A stretch of 33,665 nt of DNA, from positions 1-33,665 of the IMG/VR virus record IMGVR_UViG_3300043446_001059, one strand, 5' to 3'. Within the stretch, counting starts at the first letter, position 1; the number at the start of each line of letters is the position of its first letter. The position numbers and the translations under genes were made by a program. The notes beneath the pieces are model-generated. The model made no database searches. It was given only the letters and a program-made list of their open reading frames with translations, and had not been told where the DNA came from. Origin of the DNA: a virus. Below, piece after piece: positions 6,659 through 13,907 of this stretch.

Positions 6659-7178
6659 GTCGAAGAAGACAAAGTCGAAGAAGTCAAACAAGGTCGAGCA
6701 GGGCAACAAGGCGGCACAGATCCGTGTTCTGTTGGCTGAAGGTTTGTCAGTCGAAGAGATCGCCAAGAAGCTCAAGTTTGCCAAGCCCTACGTCCAGCAG
6801 GTTCGCTGGCATTGGAAAAAGGATGCCAAGAAGACCAAGGCCAAGATCAAGGCTGCAGAAAAGAAGAAGGTCGCGATTTCGTCCCGGCTGGAGAAGCCGG
6901 AGAGAAAGACTCTGGCCGACCTGCTGGCAGGCTCTAACCTTTTCAGGGACGAGAAAGATATGGTCAACTCGCCCGCTCACTATACGGTGGGTGGCATTGA
7001 AACGATTGACTTTATCGAGGCCAAGGACTTGAGTTATCATCTGGGTAACGCAGTCAAGTACATTAGCCGCGCCCCGCACAAGGGTCGCCAGATCGAGGAT
7101 CTGAAGAAGGCTCGATGGTATCTCGACCGCGAGATTAGCCTGATCGGGGAGGGTAATCATGGTCAGTCCTGCGGATGA
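6651..7178 (+). CDS. HTH protein with C-terminal DUF3310 domain
   Basis: This encodes 175 residues in three parts. A Lys-rich start is followed by a helix-turn-helix (about 20-57, GLSVEEIAKKLKFAKPYVQQ), then a basic linker, then a DUF3310 domain (about 104-165). The last is recognised from the pattern HYTVGGIETIDFIEA, LGNAVKYISRA and DLKKARWYLDREI. DUF3310 is widespread in phages, often as a stand-alone protein called a nucleotide kinase-like protein, with no proven function known to me. The HTH suggests DNA binding. GTG at 6651 follows GGAGA. The gene lies between a nuclease and the polymerase region. Confidence 0.8.
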   Translation: MIKSKKTKSKKSNKVEQGNKAAQIRVLLAEGLSVEEIAKKLKFAKPYVQQVRWHWKKDAKKTKAKIKAAEKKKVAISSRLEKPERKTLADLLAGSNLFRDEKDMVNSPAHYTVGGIETIDFIEAKDLSYHLGNAVKYISRAPHKGRQIEDLKKARWYLDREISLIGEGNHGQSCG

Positions 7179-7407
7179 CGAGTTCAGTGCCGAGGTCAAC
7201 GGCATCTCGCTGAAGGTTCTGGATCTTTTTAACGAGCTAGAACTGGATGTCACGGCTTGCATGGCCGTGCTGTCTGTCCTGATAGTGTCAGGAGCAGCGT
7301 CTGTACAAATGCCCAAGGAGGTTTTCCTGTCTACGCTGGGGAGGCTGTATGACACGCGGAAAGCCCATGAACAGATGATGAGGGGATCCTCTAGCATCCT
7401 TCAGTAA
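7159..7407 (+). CDS. Hypothetical protein, 82 aa
   Basis: ATG at 7159 lies within the end of the preceding gene and is preceded by GGGAGGG at good spacing. The product is acidic and helical (MVSPADDEFSAEVNG), with a hydrophobic central stretch ACMAVLSVLIVSGAASV (about 33-49) that is probably a buried amphipathic helix but could be a weak membrane segment. No family is recognised. It is the last gene before the promoter-like and terminator elements at 7412-7471. Confidence 0.6.
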   Translation: MVSPADDEFSAEVNGISLKVLDLFNELELDVTACMAVLSVLIVSGAASVQMPKEVFLSTLGRLYDTRKAHEQMMRGSSSILQ

Positions 7408-7411
7408 TCCT

Positions 7412-7420
7412 TGGTATAGT
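7412..7420 (+). promoter_or_regulatory. Possible extended -10 promoter
   Basis: TGG at 7412-7414 followed by TATAGT at 7415-7420 matches the extended -10 pattern (TGnTATAAT with one mismatch). There is no convincing -35. Transcription would begin near 7427, only about 15 bases before the terminator hairpin. The call is weak. Confidence 0.3.
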
Positions 7421-7432
7421 CAGCCCGCATCC

Positions 7433-7663
7433 ATGAGCTTGGGGCAGGGAGAAATCCCTGCCTCCTTTTTTGAGGGCGGGTACTTGGCTGACATTGCCGA
7501 CATTGCACAAGAACAACAGGAACGCGAAGAAGAGTGGCGCAAAGTCTCTCCCTACGTGTTGCCTCAAGGAATGCCGGGTGACTGTCGGGTATGCGAAGAG
7601 TTCTCACCGCGACTAATCAAGGGAGTCTGCGCTCCATGCCGCGACAAGTATGGACTAGGTTGA
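7433..7663 (+). CDS. Zinc-ribbon protein, start uncertain
   Basis: The ORF from ATG 7433 encodes up to 76 residues. The C-terminal half has two CxxC pairs (C51/C54 and C66/C69), the signature of a small zinc ribbon, preceded by an acidic helix rich in Gln and Glu. The ATG at 7433 has no Shine-Dalgarno site and the first 13 codons coincide with an intrinsic terminator (7441-7471). A better-supported start may be TTG at 7484, with GAGGG at 7472-7476 upstream, giving 59 residues; ATG at 7571 is a third option. The zinc ribbon is kept in all cases. It probably binds nucleic acid or protein. The stop overlaps the next start as TGATG. Confidence 0.6.
   Translation: MSLGQGEIPASFFEGGYLADIADIAQEQQEREEEWRKVSPYVLPQGMPGDCRVCEEFSPRLIKGVCAPCRDKYGLG
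7441..7471 (+). terminator. Intrinsic terminator (GAAA-loop hairpin plus T-run)
   Basis: GGCAGGGA at 7443-7450 and TCCCTGCC at 7455-7462 form a perfect eight-base-pair stem closed by a GAAA tetraloop. Two outer pairs (G7442-T7463, G7441-C7464) can extend it. A run of six T follows at 7466-7471. This is a textbook rho-independent terminator, although it lies inside the longest version of the following ORF. Confidence 0.65.
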
Positions 7664-7851
7664 TGCAGTTCTTTGACAAAGAACATAAAGACGAGGTCGA
7701 GCATCTGAAGGATCTGCTGCGTGAGGCGCAGGCATTCATACTACAGCGTGGTGTCTATTATTACGCCGACAACAGACGCGGGCCTGCTTCAGACTTGTCC
7801 AAGCGCATCGATGACGCACTCGCAAACAACAGTTTCTTTGGTGATAAATGA
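7663..7851 (+). CDS. Hypothetical protein, 62 aa
   Basis: ATG 7663 shares one base with the previous stop (TGATG), a coupling arrangement used repeatedly here; in-frame ATGs at 7591 and 7636 lie inside the upstream gene. The protein MQFFDKEHKDEVEHLKDLL is a charged helix followed by a Tyr/Arg-rich part (GVYYYADNRRGPASDL). No family or catalytic motif is recognised. Confidence 0.55.
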   Translation: MQFFDKEHKDEVEHLKDLLREAQAFILQRGVYYYADNRRGPASDLSKRIDDALANNSFFGDK

Positions 7852-8201
7852 GCGTTACAGATCTTAGTGAGTTCAATGGATGCCGGGCGCTATGGGCGTC
7901 CGTTTTGTTGCAGGCCATCAAGGACATTGATAGCGCAAGCGAATCACGCGCTGCGAAGACATGGATGTATAGAAGCCTGAATAAAGGGGCAGGATCTTTT
8001 CATTGGATCTGCAACATGCTAGAGCTAGATGAGCAGCAGATCGCTACAACGTGCCTCACTAGGGAAGGACGCTGGAGAATTCTTGGGCCACAACACATTG
8101 GGTTGAGAGCCTACAGACAACTTGTACAGGAAAAATTATGTCAGCAAAAAAGGGAAAGACTGCGGATACCAAAAATGGTATGGAAGACTCGCAAGAGTTA
8201 G
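7848..8201 (+). CDS. Conserved phage-type hypothetical protein, 117 aa
   Basis: This begins MSVTDLSEFNGCRALWAS and shows a pattern I associate with small phage and proteobacterial proteins of unnamed family: hydrophobic LLQAIKDI, then AAKTWMYR, GSFHWICNMLELD and a C-terminal basic tail. The GSFxWIC-LxLD part suggests an all-helical, possibly DNA-binding fold related to small HTH proteins; this is inference. The start overlaps the previous stop (ATGA) and has GGTGAT upstream. The end overlaps the coiled-coil gene by 64 bases. Confidence 0.6.
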   Translation: MSVTDLSEFNGCRALWASVLLQAIKDIDSASESRAAKTWMYRSLNKGAGSFHWICNMLELDEQQIATTCLTREGRWRILGPQHIGLRAYRQLVQEKLCQQKRERLRIPKMVWKTRKS

Positions 8202-8356
8202 AGTTTTACTTGATAAATGACGATACATTTGCTGATCTTGTTCAGCAGATCGGCAACCTGTCAAACGAAGTAGATCAGTTAAAGGAAGAAAATGAATCCC
8301 TCTCCGAAAGAGTCGCCGACCTCGAAAGACGCATCACAGCCGCCCGTTACAGTTAA
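8138..8356 (+). CDS. Small coiled-coil protein, 72 aa
   Basis: The product MSAKKGKTADTKNG has a basic start and then a clear heptad pattern over about residues 35-66 (IGNLSNEVDQLKEENESL, then RVADLERRI), predicting a short parallel coiled coil. It has AGGAAA upstream of ATG 8138 and overlaps both neighbours. Such proteins often act as oligomerisation or scaffold elements; no specific role can be given. Confidence 0.55.
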   Translation: MSAKKGKTADTKNGMEDSQELEFYLINDDTFADLVQQIGNLSNEVDQLKEENESLSERVADLERRITAARYS

Positions 8357-8474
8357 ACGCTGTCAGTATTGCTGGAAGACCGGGGCCACCAAGCTGGTTC
8401 GTACCAGTAGCGGAGTGCGTCGCTGGAAGTGTGAGCATTGCATTGCCCGCAAGAATCTCAAGGGTATGTACTAG
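8292..8474 (+). CDS. Small zinc-ribbon protein, 60 aa
   Basis: Two CxxC pairs (C24/C27 in CQYC and C47/C50 in CEHC), 19 residues apart with basic residues between, form a probable zinc ribbon. The N-terminal 20 residues are Pro/Ser-rich and disordered. AAAGGAAG precedes ATG 8292. The gene overlaps the coiled-coil gene by 65 bases and ends nine bases before the polymerase start, so it may bind DNA or aid replication. Confidence 0.6.
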   Translation: MNPSPKESPTSKDASQPPVTVKRCQYCWKTGATKLVRTSSGVRRWKCEHCIARKNLKGMY

Positions 8475-8483
8475 GGGCAGGCC

Positions 8484-10337
8484 GTGAGCTTTATAACTCT
8501 GGACTGGGAAACCTATTACTCCAAAGAGTTTTCGTTGTCTAATAAAATGACGACGGAAGAATACATCCGTGATCCTCGCTTTGAGGTTATTGGTGTAGGC
8601 ATCAAGGTCGATGACGAAGAGTCTCGCTGGTTTAGTGGCAGCCATGAAGAGATCAAGCAATGGCTCAACCAATTTAATTGGAGCGAGTCCGCTGTCCTTT
8701 GCCACAATACTTTATTCGATGCGCCGATCCTTGAGTGGATCTTTGATTTCCATCCGGCGTATTACTACGACACGCTCAGTATGGCGAGAGCCGTACACGG
8801 GCTTGAAGCAGGCGGGTCTTTAGCCGCGCTTGTTGAACGATACAATCTTGGTAAAAAAGGTACGGAGGTACAGAATGCGCTTGGTAAAAATCGTAGGCAG
8901 TTCAGCAGTGGTGATCTTCATGATTACGGTCGCTACTGCTGTAATGATGTGGATCTCACTTATCGACTCTTCCGTGTCCTGTCGGTAGATTTTCCACAGC
9001 TAGAGTTCGACTTAATCGATCTGACGATCAAGATGTTCACGCGCCCGCAGTTGATGGTGGATGACTTCCTCCTGACGCAGCGACTCGATGATGTCAAACG
9101 TGAGAAGGTCGAACTCCTAGCAACGCTTAAGAGCAAGCTGAGTTGTGAGACTGAGGAAGAAGTCCGCAAGTTACTTGCCAGCAACAAGAAGTTTGCGGAG
9201 GTTCTAGGGGCTTGGGGTGTAGATCCACCCCTCAAGATTAGCCCCACTACGGGTAAGGAGACGTTCGCATTCTCCAAAACTGACGAAGGGTTCTTGAATC
9301 TTCAAGCTCATGAAGATCCCTTCATTCAACAGTTGTGCGCTGTCCGTCTGGGTACTAAATCAACCATCGAGGAGAGCCGCATTGAACGATTCATTGACAT
9401 CGGTAACCGTAATGGAGGCTGGCTTCCTATTCCTCTACGTTATTACGGCGCCCATACTGGTCGTTGGTCTGGGCTGGATTCGGTCAACCTACAAAATCTA
9501 CCGAGCCGAGATAAAAAGAAGAAAGCTCTTAAGAATTCAATCATTACGCCGCCGGGTCATGTAATCATCAACTGTGACTCCAGCCAGATTGAAGCCCGCG
9601 TCTTGGCATGGTTGGCTGGACAGGAAGATGTAAATTCCCAATTCGCAAATGGCGAAGATGTGTACTCGATCTTTGCCAGCAAGATCTACAAGAAGACAAT
9701 CTCCAAGGCTAATCCCATCGAACGCTTTGTCGGCAAGACATGCGTGTTGGGTCTGGGTTACGGAACAGGCGCAGAGAAACTCAGGCATACCCTGAAGACG
9801 CAGCCACCCGGTGCCGATCTCAAGCTCGATGAATGCAAGAACATTGTCAGCATCTACAGATCGACAAACTATAAGATTCCCGAGCTATGGTCAGAGTGCG
9901 ACAAAGCACTTGATGCTATGCTTAACAATCGGGATCACGGATTCATCGACGCCAATGACACTGTCTGGGTAGGACGGCAGGGTATTCGGTTACCCAACGG
10001 ACTCTATATCCGCTATGCGAATCTGCGGTTAGACGACAACAAGATGCTATATGACTCTCGCCGTGGCCCGGTCAACATCTGGGGCGGGGCTATGGTTGAG
10101 AATATCGTACAGGCTCTGGCACGGATCATCGTGGGTCAGCAGCTTCTGTGGGTACAGGACGCAGGATATCGCGCTGCCCTGACGGTGCATGACGCAGGTG
10201 TCTGGGTTGTCCCCGAAGCAGAGAAAGATATTGCTATGGGCAGAATCACAGAGATCATGTCTCGCCCGTTGGATTGGTGTCCAACACTCCCTGTTTCCTG
10301 TGAAGCAAAGACAGGATTGCGATACGGAGATTGCTGA
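8484..10337 (+). CDS. Family A DNA polymerase with 3'-5' exonuclease
   Basis: This encodes a 617-residue replicative polymerase. The N-terminal DEDD exonuclease has D7-x-E9 (motif I), D79 in HNTLFD (motif II) and YCCND ending at D155 (motif III). The polymerase domain has motif A with D365 in CDSSQIEAR, motif B with R414, K418 and Y426 in RFVGKTCVLGLGYG, and motif C H569-D570. Motif C reads HDA where many family members have HDE. There is no 5'-3' exonuclease domain, as in T7-like phages, and the length is slightly below T7 polymerase. GTG 8484 follows AGGGGCAGG. The stop overlaps the next ATG (TGATG). It probably replicates the phage genome with the primase-helicase at 15130-17976. Confidence 0.93.
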   Translation: MSFITLDWETYYSKEFSLSNKMTTEEYIRDPRFEVIGVGIKVDDEESRWFSGSHEEIKQWLNQFNWSESAVLCHNTLFDAPILEWIFDFHPAYYYDTLSMARAVHGLEAGGSLAALVERYNLGKKGTEVQNALGKNRRQFSSGDLHDYGRYCCNDVDLTYRLFRVLSVDFPQLEFDLIDLTIKMFTRPQLMVDDFLLTQRLDDVKREKVELLATLKSKLSCETEEEVRKLLASNKKFAEVLGAWGVDPPLKISPTTGKETFAFSKTDEGFLNLQAHEDPFIQQLCAVRLGTKSTIEESRIERFIDIGNRNGGWLPIPLRYYGAHTGRWSGLDSVNLQNLPSRDKKKKALKNSIITPPGHVIINCDSSQIEARVLAWLAGQEDVNSQFANGEDVYSIFASKIYKKTISKANPIERFVGKTCVLGLGYGTGAEKLRHTLKTQPPGADLKLDECKNIVSIYRSTNYKIPELWSECDKALDAMLNNRDHGFIDANDTVWVGRQGIRLPNGLYIRYANLRLDDNKMLYDSRRGPVNIWGGAMVENIVQALARIIVGQQLLWVQDAGYRAALTVHDAGVWVVPEAEKDIAMGRITEIMSRPLDWCPTLPVSCEAKTGLRYGDC

Positions 10338-10825
10338 TGGATCTCGATATCAATACCCCGAAAGGACAGGAGTCCTTGGCGCAGGAGCGAAAGCTCCTTG
10401 AAGCGTTTAGCAGCAGCATGGGTTGGCAAATCATCGAGACTGACAAGGAACAGCCTGCTCAGGTTGATGGGTTCCTTGTTGAGAACAAGACGATTGTCGG
10501 GGTATTTGAGGCCAAGTGTCGTAAGGCAACCATCAAGCAGATGGAGAACTGGGGATCTGAATGGCTCCTCACTCACCAGAAATTGTTAGATGGGATTGAG
10601 ATAAGCAGGCGGCTGCGTGTACCGTTTTATGGCTTGATCTATCTGCTCAATGATGGGGTAGGTGTATACATAAAGCTGACTGATAACACCGGCACGTTGC
10701 TTCCTGAAGTAAAGATTCGGGTGGAGAACACCGAGACGCAGGCCACCATAAACGGTGGAAAGGTAGTCCGGGCTAATGCTTACATTGATCTGTCCACTAG
10801 CTATATCTTTGCGGTGCGTGAATAA
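10337..10825 (+). CDS. PD-(D/E)XK-like nuclease, 162 aa
   Basis: The protein shows a restriction-endonuclease-like core: E17 in the first helix, D44 in QVDGFLV, and E58-x-K60 in FEAKCRK, followed by a helix and further beta strands. This spacing fits a PD-(D/E)XK active site, so cleavage or processing of DNA is likely, but I cannot name the subfamily. ATG 10337 overlaps the polymerase stop and has CGGAGA upstream, preferred over TTG 10331. Translation is coupled to polymerase on one side and to the Cas4/RecB-like nuclease on the other, suggesting joint action in replication-linked recombination or host DNA degradation. Confidence 0.7.
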   Translation: MDLDINTPKGQESLAQERKLLEAFSSSMGWQIIETDKEQPAQVDGFLVENKTIVGVFEAKCRKATIKQMENWGSEWLLTHQKLLDGIEISRRLRVPFYGLIYLLNDGVGVYIKLTDNTGTLLPEVKIRVENTETQATINGGKVVRANAYIDLSTSYIFAVRE

Positions 10826-11490
10826 TGATTAAATGGTCTTTCAGCGGGCTGAAGCAATACGTCAACTGCCCGAAGCAGTATCATGAAGTAAAGATACTGA
10901 ATAACTATACTGTCACGGTAACCGAGCAGATGCTATACGGCTCTGCCGTACATAAGGCATTAGAGGATTACGTTCGGGACGGCGTCCCGCTTGCCAAGAA
11001 CTACGAGCGATTCAAGCCCGCTGTCGATGCGCTGCTTGAGGTTCCCGGCATGAAATACCCTGAGCTTCAGATGGCTCTGAAAGCTGATCGAGTAACTCCT
11101 TGCGCGTTCGATGATCCTGAGTATTGGGTTCGGGGCATAGCAGACTTACTGTCCATCGACCGTGATACTGCCTACATTATCGATTACAAGACCGGCAGTG
11201 CGAGATACCCGGATCCGAAGCAGCTAAAGCTCATGGCCCTGATGGTGTTCGCCAAGTTCCCCGGAGTCGATTTCATCAAAGCTGGGTTATTGTTTGTCAT
11301 GCATGATGTGTTCATTGATGAGCAGTATCACCGCAGGGAGATCCCCAAGCTCTGGGAGGCGTTCGATCCCAGCCTAGCCCGCTTGACAGTTTCGCACGAA
11401 CAGGGTACATGGAATGCTAATCCGTCCCCGCTATGCGGGTGGTGTCCTGTTACGTCCTGTGACTTCTACAAACCCAAACGTCATAAATAG
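10825..11490 (+). CDS. Cas4/RecB-like exonuclease with probable Fe-S cluster
   Basis: This encodes 221 residues of the PD-(D/E)XK superfamily. RecB-type motifs are H43 in GSAVHKALE, D107 in GIADLL, and D120-x-K122 in IIDYKTG. One cysteine near the start (C15 in YVNCPKQY) and three at the end (C204, C207, C212) match the four-cysteine arrangement that holds a 4Fe-4S cluster in Cas4 and AddB-type nucleases. No CRISPR array or other cas gene is present, so it is a phage recombination or end-processing nuclease, not part of a CRISPR locus. ATG 10825 overlaps the previous stop (TAATG). Confidence 0.85.
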   Translation: MIKWSFSGLKQYVNCPKQYHEVKILNNYTVTVTEQMLYGSAVHKALEDYVRDGVPLAKNYERFKPAVDALLEVPGMKYPELQMALKADRVTPCAFDDPEYWVRGIADLLSIDRDTAYIIDYKTGSARYPDPKQLKLMALMVFAKFPGVDFIKAGLLFVMHDVFIDEQYHRREIPKLWEAFDPSLARLTVSHEQGTWNANPSPLCGWCPVTSCDFYKPKRHK

Positions 11491-11498
11491 GAACGAGC

Positions 11499-11753
11499 AT
11501 GCCGTATGTAAATAAAGCGCGACCCTACAAGAAAGAGTACAAGCAGCAGGTCGCCCGTGGTGAACACGAAGATCGGATGGAGCGGCAACGCGCTCGCCGT
11601 GCCTATGACAAGAAGGGCATTAGTCGCAAGGCCAAGGATGTTGCTCATGTCAAAGCTCTGTCCAAGGGCGGTACCAATCGTGATGGAACAAGACTAGAAT
11701 CCCCCCACAAGAATCGTTCATTTCGGCGTAAGTCGGACGGTTCGATGAAGTAG
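11499..11753 (+). CDS. Small basic HNH-like protein
   Basis: The 84-residue protein is very rich in Lys and Arg. Its second half, DVAHVKALSKGGTNRDGT then SPHKNRSF, resembles the His, Gly-Gly-Thr-Asn and Asn-Arg elements of small phage HNH proteins. The usual D-H pair preceding the loop is DVAH here, and no zinc-binding cysteines are present, so activity is uncertain. It may instead be a DNA-binding relative. AGGAACGAGC precedes ATG 11499. It is the last gene before the structured intergenic region. Confidence 0.5.
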   Translation: MPYVNKARPYKKEYKQQVARGEHEDRMERQRARRAYDKKGISRKAKDVAHVKALSKGGTNRDGTRLESPHKNRSFRRKSDGSMK

Positions 11754-11917
11754 CCCCATAAGGCATGAGTGGGGGCAAAGCGGAGTTTGTTCATGTTCTC
11801 CGCAAACCATGCCAGTCTGAGCTTGGGTTTACGTCTAAATGCCTCGCATTAGATTCCTCCCCGAGTGATCAGGCCGACTAACCCCCGTAAGGGGTATTCG
11901 TTTTAACTGAGTGAGTT
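11754..11917 (+). ncRNA. Structured intergenic region, possible leader or small RNA
   Basis: This 164-base gap has no ORF but several complementary blocks. GGCATG 11762-11767 pairs with CATGCC 11808-11813 around an inner stem of GCGGAG 11780-11785 with CTCCGC 11798-11803. TCTAAATGC 11834-11842 pairs with GCATTAGA 11846-11853 with one bulged A. GCCCCA 11753-11758 can pair with TGGGGGC 11770-11776, which would trap the GGCATG arm in its loop and so competes with the first stem. The last hairpin is described separately as a weak terminator. No known RNA family is recognised, and a tRNA is excluded by the lack of its conserved arms. It may be an untranslated leader for the helicase gene or a processed small RNA. 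Confidence 0.4.
11881..11904 (+). terminator. Weak hairpin before the SNF2-type helicase
   Basis: ACCCC at 11881-11885 pairs with GGGGT at 11891-11895 around CGTAA, followed by ATTCGTTTT. The short stem and interrupted T-run suggest at most partial termination. It lies 13 bases before the helicase ATG. Confidence 0.35.
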
Positions 11918-13501
11918 ATGCAGATAGTTGAAGACACTGCTCTACAAGTGCGATTGCCAGAAGATTTGTCAAACAAAGTTCTGCAGCACGTTGAGCGAAG
12001 CGAAGTAGTTAGTAGGACTCCGTCTCACCAAGACTTGTTGGTGTACTGGGGATACAGGGAGAGTTCCTATCTTGCTTACTTGCTCGATGAAGAGCAGCCC
12101 AACGATGCTATTCCAGATATACCGTCGCCCATCCTGCGGGATTACAAGTGGCCCGGAATACATCAGCCCTTCAACCACCAGAAAACAACCGCGTCTTTCT
12201 TAAGTCTGCGTCAGAGAGCATTCTGCTTTAACGAAGCCGGAACGGGTAAGACTTCAGCCGCGATCTGGGCGGCAGATTACCTGATGGACATTGGCGTAAT
12301 TAAGAAGGTCTTAATCGTCTGCCCGCTATCGATCATGTATACAGCGTGGCAGGCTGACGTATTCAAAACAGCTATGCATCGTACATGCGGCGTAGCCCAC
12401 GGCGAACGTGAGAAGCGGGTCAAAGTCCTTAACGCCAACTACGATTTCGTAGTTATAAACTTTGATGGAGTCGGTACAGTATTCGATGAGCTAGTCGCGC
12501 AACAGTTTGACCTAATCATTATCGATGAGGCCAACGGCTATAAGAATCCTCAGACGCGGCGATGGAAGACTCTAGCTAAACTTATCACCGCATCCACCCG
12601 GCTATGGATGATGACAGGCACCCCTGCAAGCCAAGGGCCGCTAGATGCATTCGGGCTGGCTAGGCTGGTCTCTCCGCACCGCGTACCGAAGTACATCACC
12701 GCATGGCGACACGCTGTCTTGATTCAGCGTAGCAAGTTTGTATGGCAACCCAAGCCAGACTCAAAGGATAGGGTGCATTACGCGCTGCAGCCTGCCGTGA
12801 GATTCACCAAGAAAGAATGCTTGGATCTGCCCGAGGTTGTGTATCAAACCCGCGACGTTCCCATGACGCCACAAGTTCATCAGTATTATAAAAAGCTGAA
12901 GGACGAGTTCTTGATAGAAGCGGCAGGAGAAGAGGTTACTGCAATCAATGCAGCCGCGAGACTTAACAAGCTACTGCAGCTTTCTGGCGGCGCGGTATAT
13001 ACAGATAACCGAGATGTTATTGAATTCGATATCTCGCCGAGGCTAAATGCCTTGATGGAAACACTTGACGAAACGTCAAACAAAGTGCTAGTGTTCGTAC
13101 CTTATCACCATACAATTCAAGTAGTTACAGAGTTCCTTTCAAAACACGGAGTTACAAATGAAGTTATCAGTGGTGACGTATCAGCTAGTGCGCGGTCGCG
13201 CCTCATAGACAAATTCCAACAGCAAGCTGATCCGAAAGTACTTGTAATCCAACCTCAAGCAGCCTCGCACGGCGTGACGCTTACTGCCGCAGACACAGTT
13301 GTGTTCTGGAGTCCTGTCATGAGTGTGGAGACGTACATACAGTGTATCGGTCGTATCGACCGCGTCGGTCAGAAGAACAGCATGACAGTCGTGCATCTTC
13401 AGGGATCTGACGTAGAGCGCCGTGTGTACAAGATGCTTCAAGGCAAAGTCGATTCACATCAACAACTAGTAGATTTGTATAAGCAGGAGTTGAACTCATG
13501 A
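11918..13501 (+). CDS. SNF2-family helicase/translocase
   Basis: This encodes 527 residues with two RecA-like domains. Visible motifs are a Q-like FNHQ near residues 86-89, Walker A EAGTGKT at 106-112, motif II DEAN at 203-206, motif III MMTGTPAS, and motif VI QCIGRIDRVGQ at 475-485. The RVGQ ending is typical of SNF2/RapA-like enzymes, which translocate on double-stranded DNA and remodel protein-DNA complexes without always unwinding. Similar proteins are common in phage replication modules. Motif II has Asn where DEAH or DESH is usual. The start has a weak GAGTGAG ribosome site after the structured intergenic region, and the stop overlaps the next ATG (ATGA). Confidence 0.88.
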   Translation: MQIVEDTALQVRLPEDLSNKVLQHVERSEVVSRTPSHQDLLVYWGYRESSYLAYLLDEEQPNDAIPDIPSPILRDYKWPGIHQPFNHQKTTASFLSLRQRAFCFNEAGTGKTSAAIWAADYLMDIGVIKKVLIVCPLSIMYTAWQADVFKTAMHRTCGVAHGEREKRVKVLNANYDFVVINFDGVGTVFDELVAQQFDLIIIDEANGYKNPQTRRWKTLAKLITASTRLWMMTGTPASQGPLDAFGLARLVSPHRVPKYITAWRHAVLIQRSKFVWQPKPDSKDRVHYALQPAVRFTKKECLDLPEVVYQTRDVPMTPQVHQYYKKLKDEFLIEAAGEEVTAINAAARLNKLLQLSGGAVYTDNRDVIEFDISPRLNALMETLDETSNKVLVFVPYHHTIQVVTEFLSKHGVTNEVISGDVSASARSRLIDKFQQQADPKVLVIQPQAASHGVTLTAADTVVFWSPVMSVETYIQCIGRIDRVGQKNSMTVVHLQGSDVERRVYKMLQGKVDSHQQLVDLYKQELNS

Positions 13502-13896
13502 GTGTCAATACAGATGAACTGACGGAAGCGTATCTCGCTATCCGTACGGAACGAGAGAAGTTGCTCAGGGACTACGAAGAAAAAGACGGGCAGTTAAAGA
13601 CCCAGCTTTCAGTTCTTGAACAAGAGCTTCTTTCAGTATGCAACAGCGTCAATGCAGATAGTCTCCGCACCAAGCATGGCACGATCATGCGTAAGCTGAA
13701 CGAGCGGTTTTTCTGCAGCGACTACGACAGCTTCAAGAAGTTCGTAATGGACAACAACGCTGTCGATCTCTTGGAACGCCGGATCCACCAAGGTAATTTC
13801 CGGCAATTCATGGCCGAACACGCTGACGATGGTCTGCCTCCGGGCGTCAATGTTTTGCGTGAATATGGCGTATCAGTACGTAGAGCTACCAAGTAG
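13498..13896 (+). CDS. Coiled-coil hypothetical protein, 132 aa
   Basis: The N-terminal half (about residues 8-50) is a charged heptad-type helix (AIRTEREKLLRDYEEKDG). The C-terminal half contains RRIHQGNFRQFMAEH and LPPGVNVLREYGVSVRR, a pattern I have seen in replication-region proteins of podovirus-like phages without a named function. ATG 13498 overlaps the helicase stop and follows AGGAG. It lies between the helicase and the probable ssDNA-binding protein, so a role in replication is a reasonable inference. Confidence 0.65.
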   Translation: MSVNTDELTEAYLAIRTEREKLLRDYEEKDGQLKTQLSVLEQELLSVCNSVNADSLRTKHGTIMRKLNERFFCSDYDSFKKFVMDNNAVDLLERRIHQGNFRQFMAEHADDGLPPGVNVLREYGVSVRRATK

Positions 13897-13907
13897 GAGT
13901 CATCACA

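Noticed and set aside
10825-11490. Cas4-like gene as a sign of a CRISPR system
   Set aside because: No array of regularly spaced repeats and no other cas genes exist in the window; Cas4/RecB-like nucleases are common in phage replication modules.
11828-11854. Possible promoter TTTACG/TTAGAT in the intergenic region
   Set aside because: Both hexamers are weak and spacing is only 15 bases; the -10 lies in a hairpin arm.
11754-11917. tRNA gene in the largest non-coding gap
   Set aside because: No TPsiC-arm consensus, no seven-base-pair acceptor stem and no anticodon arm can be drawn.
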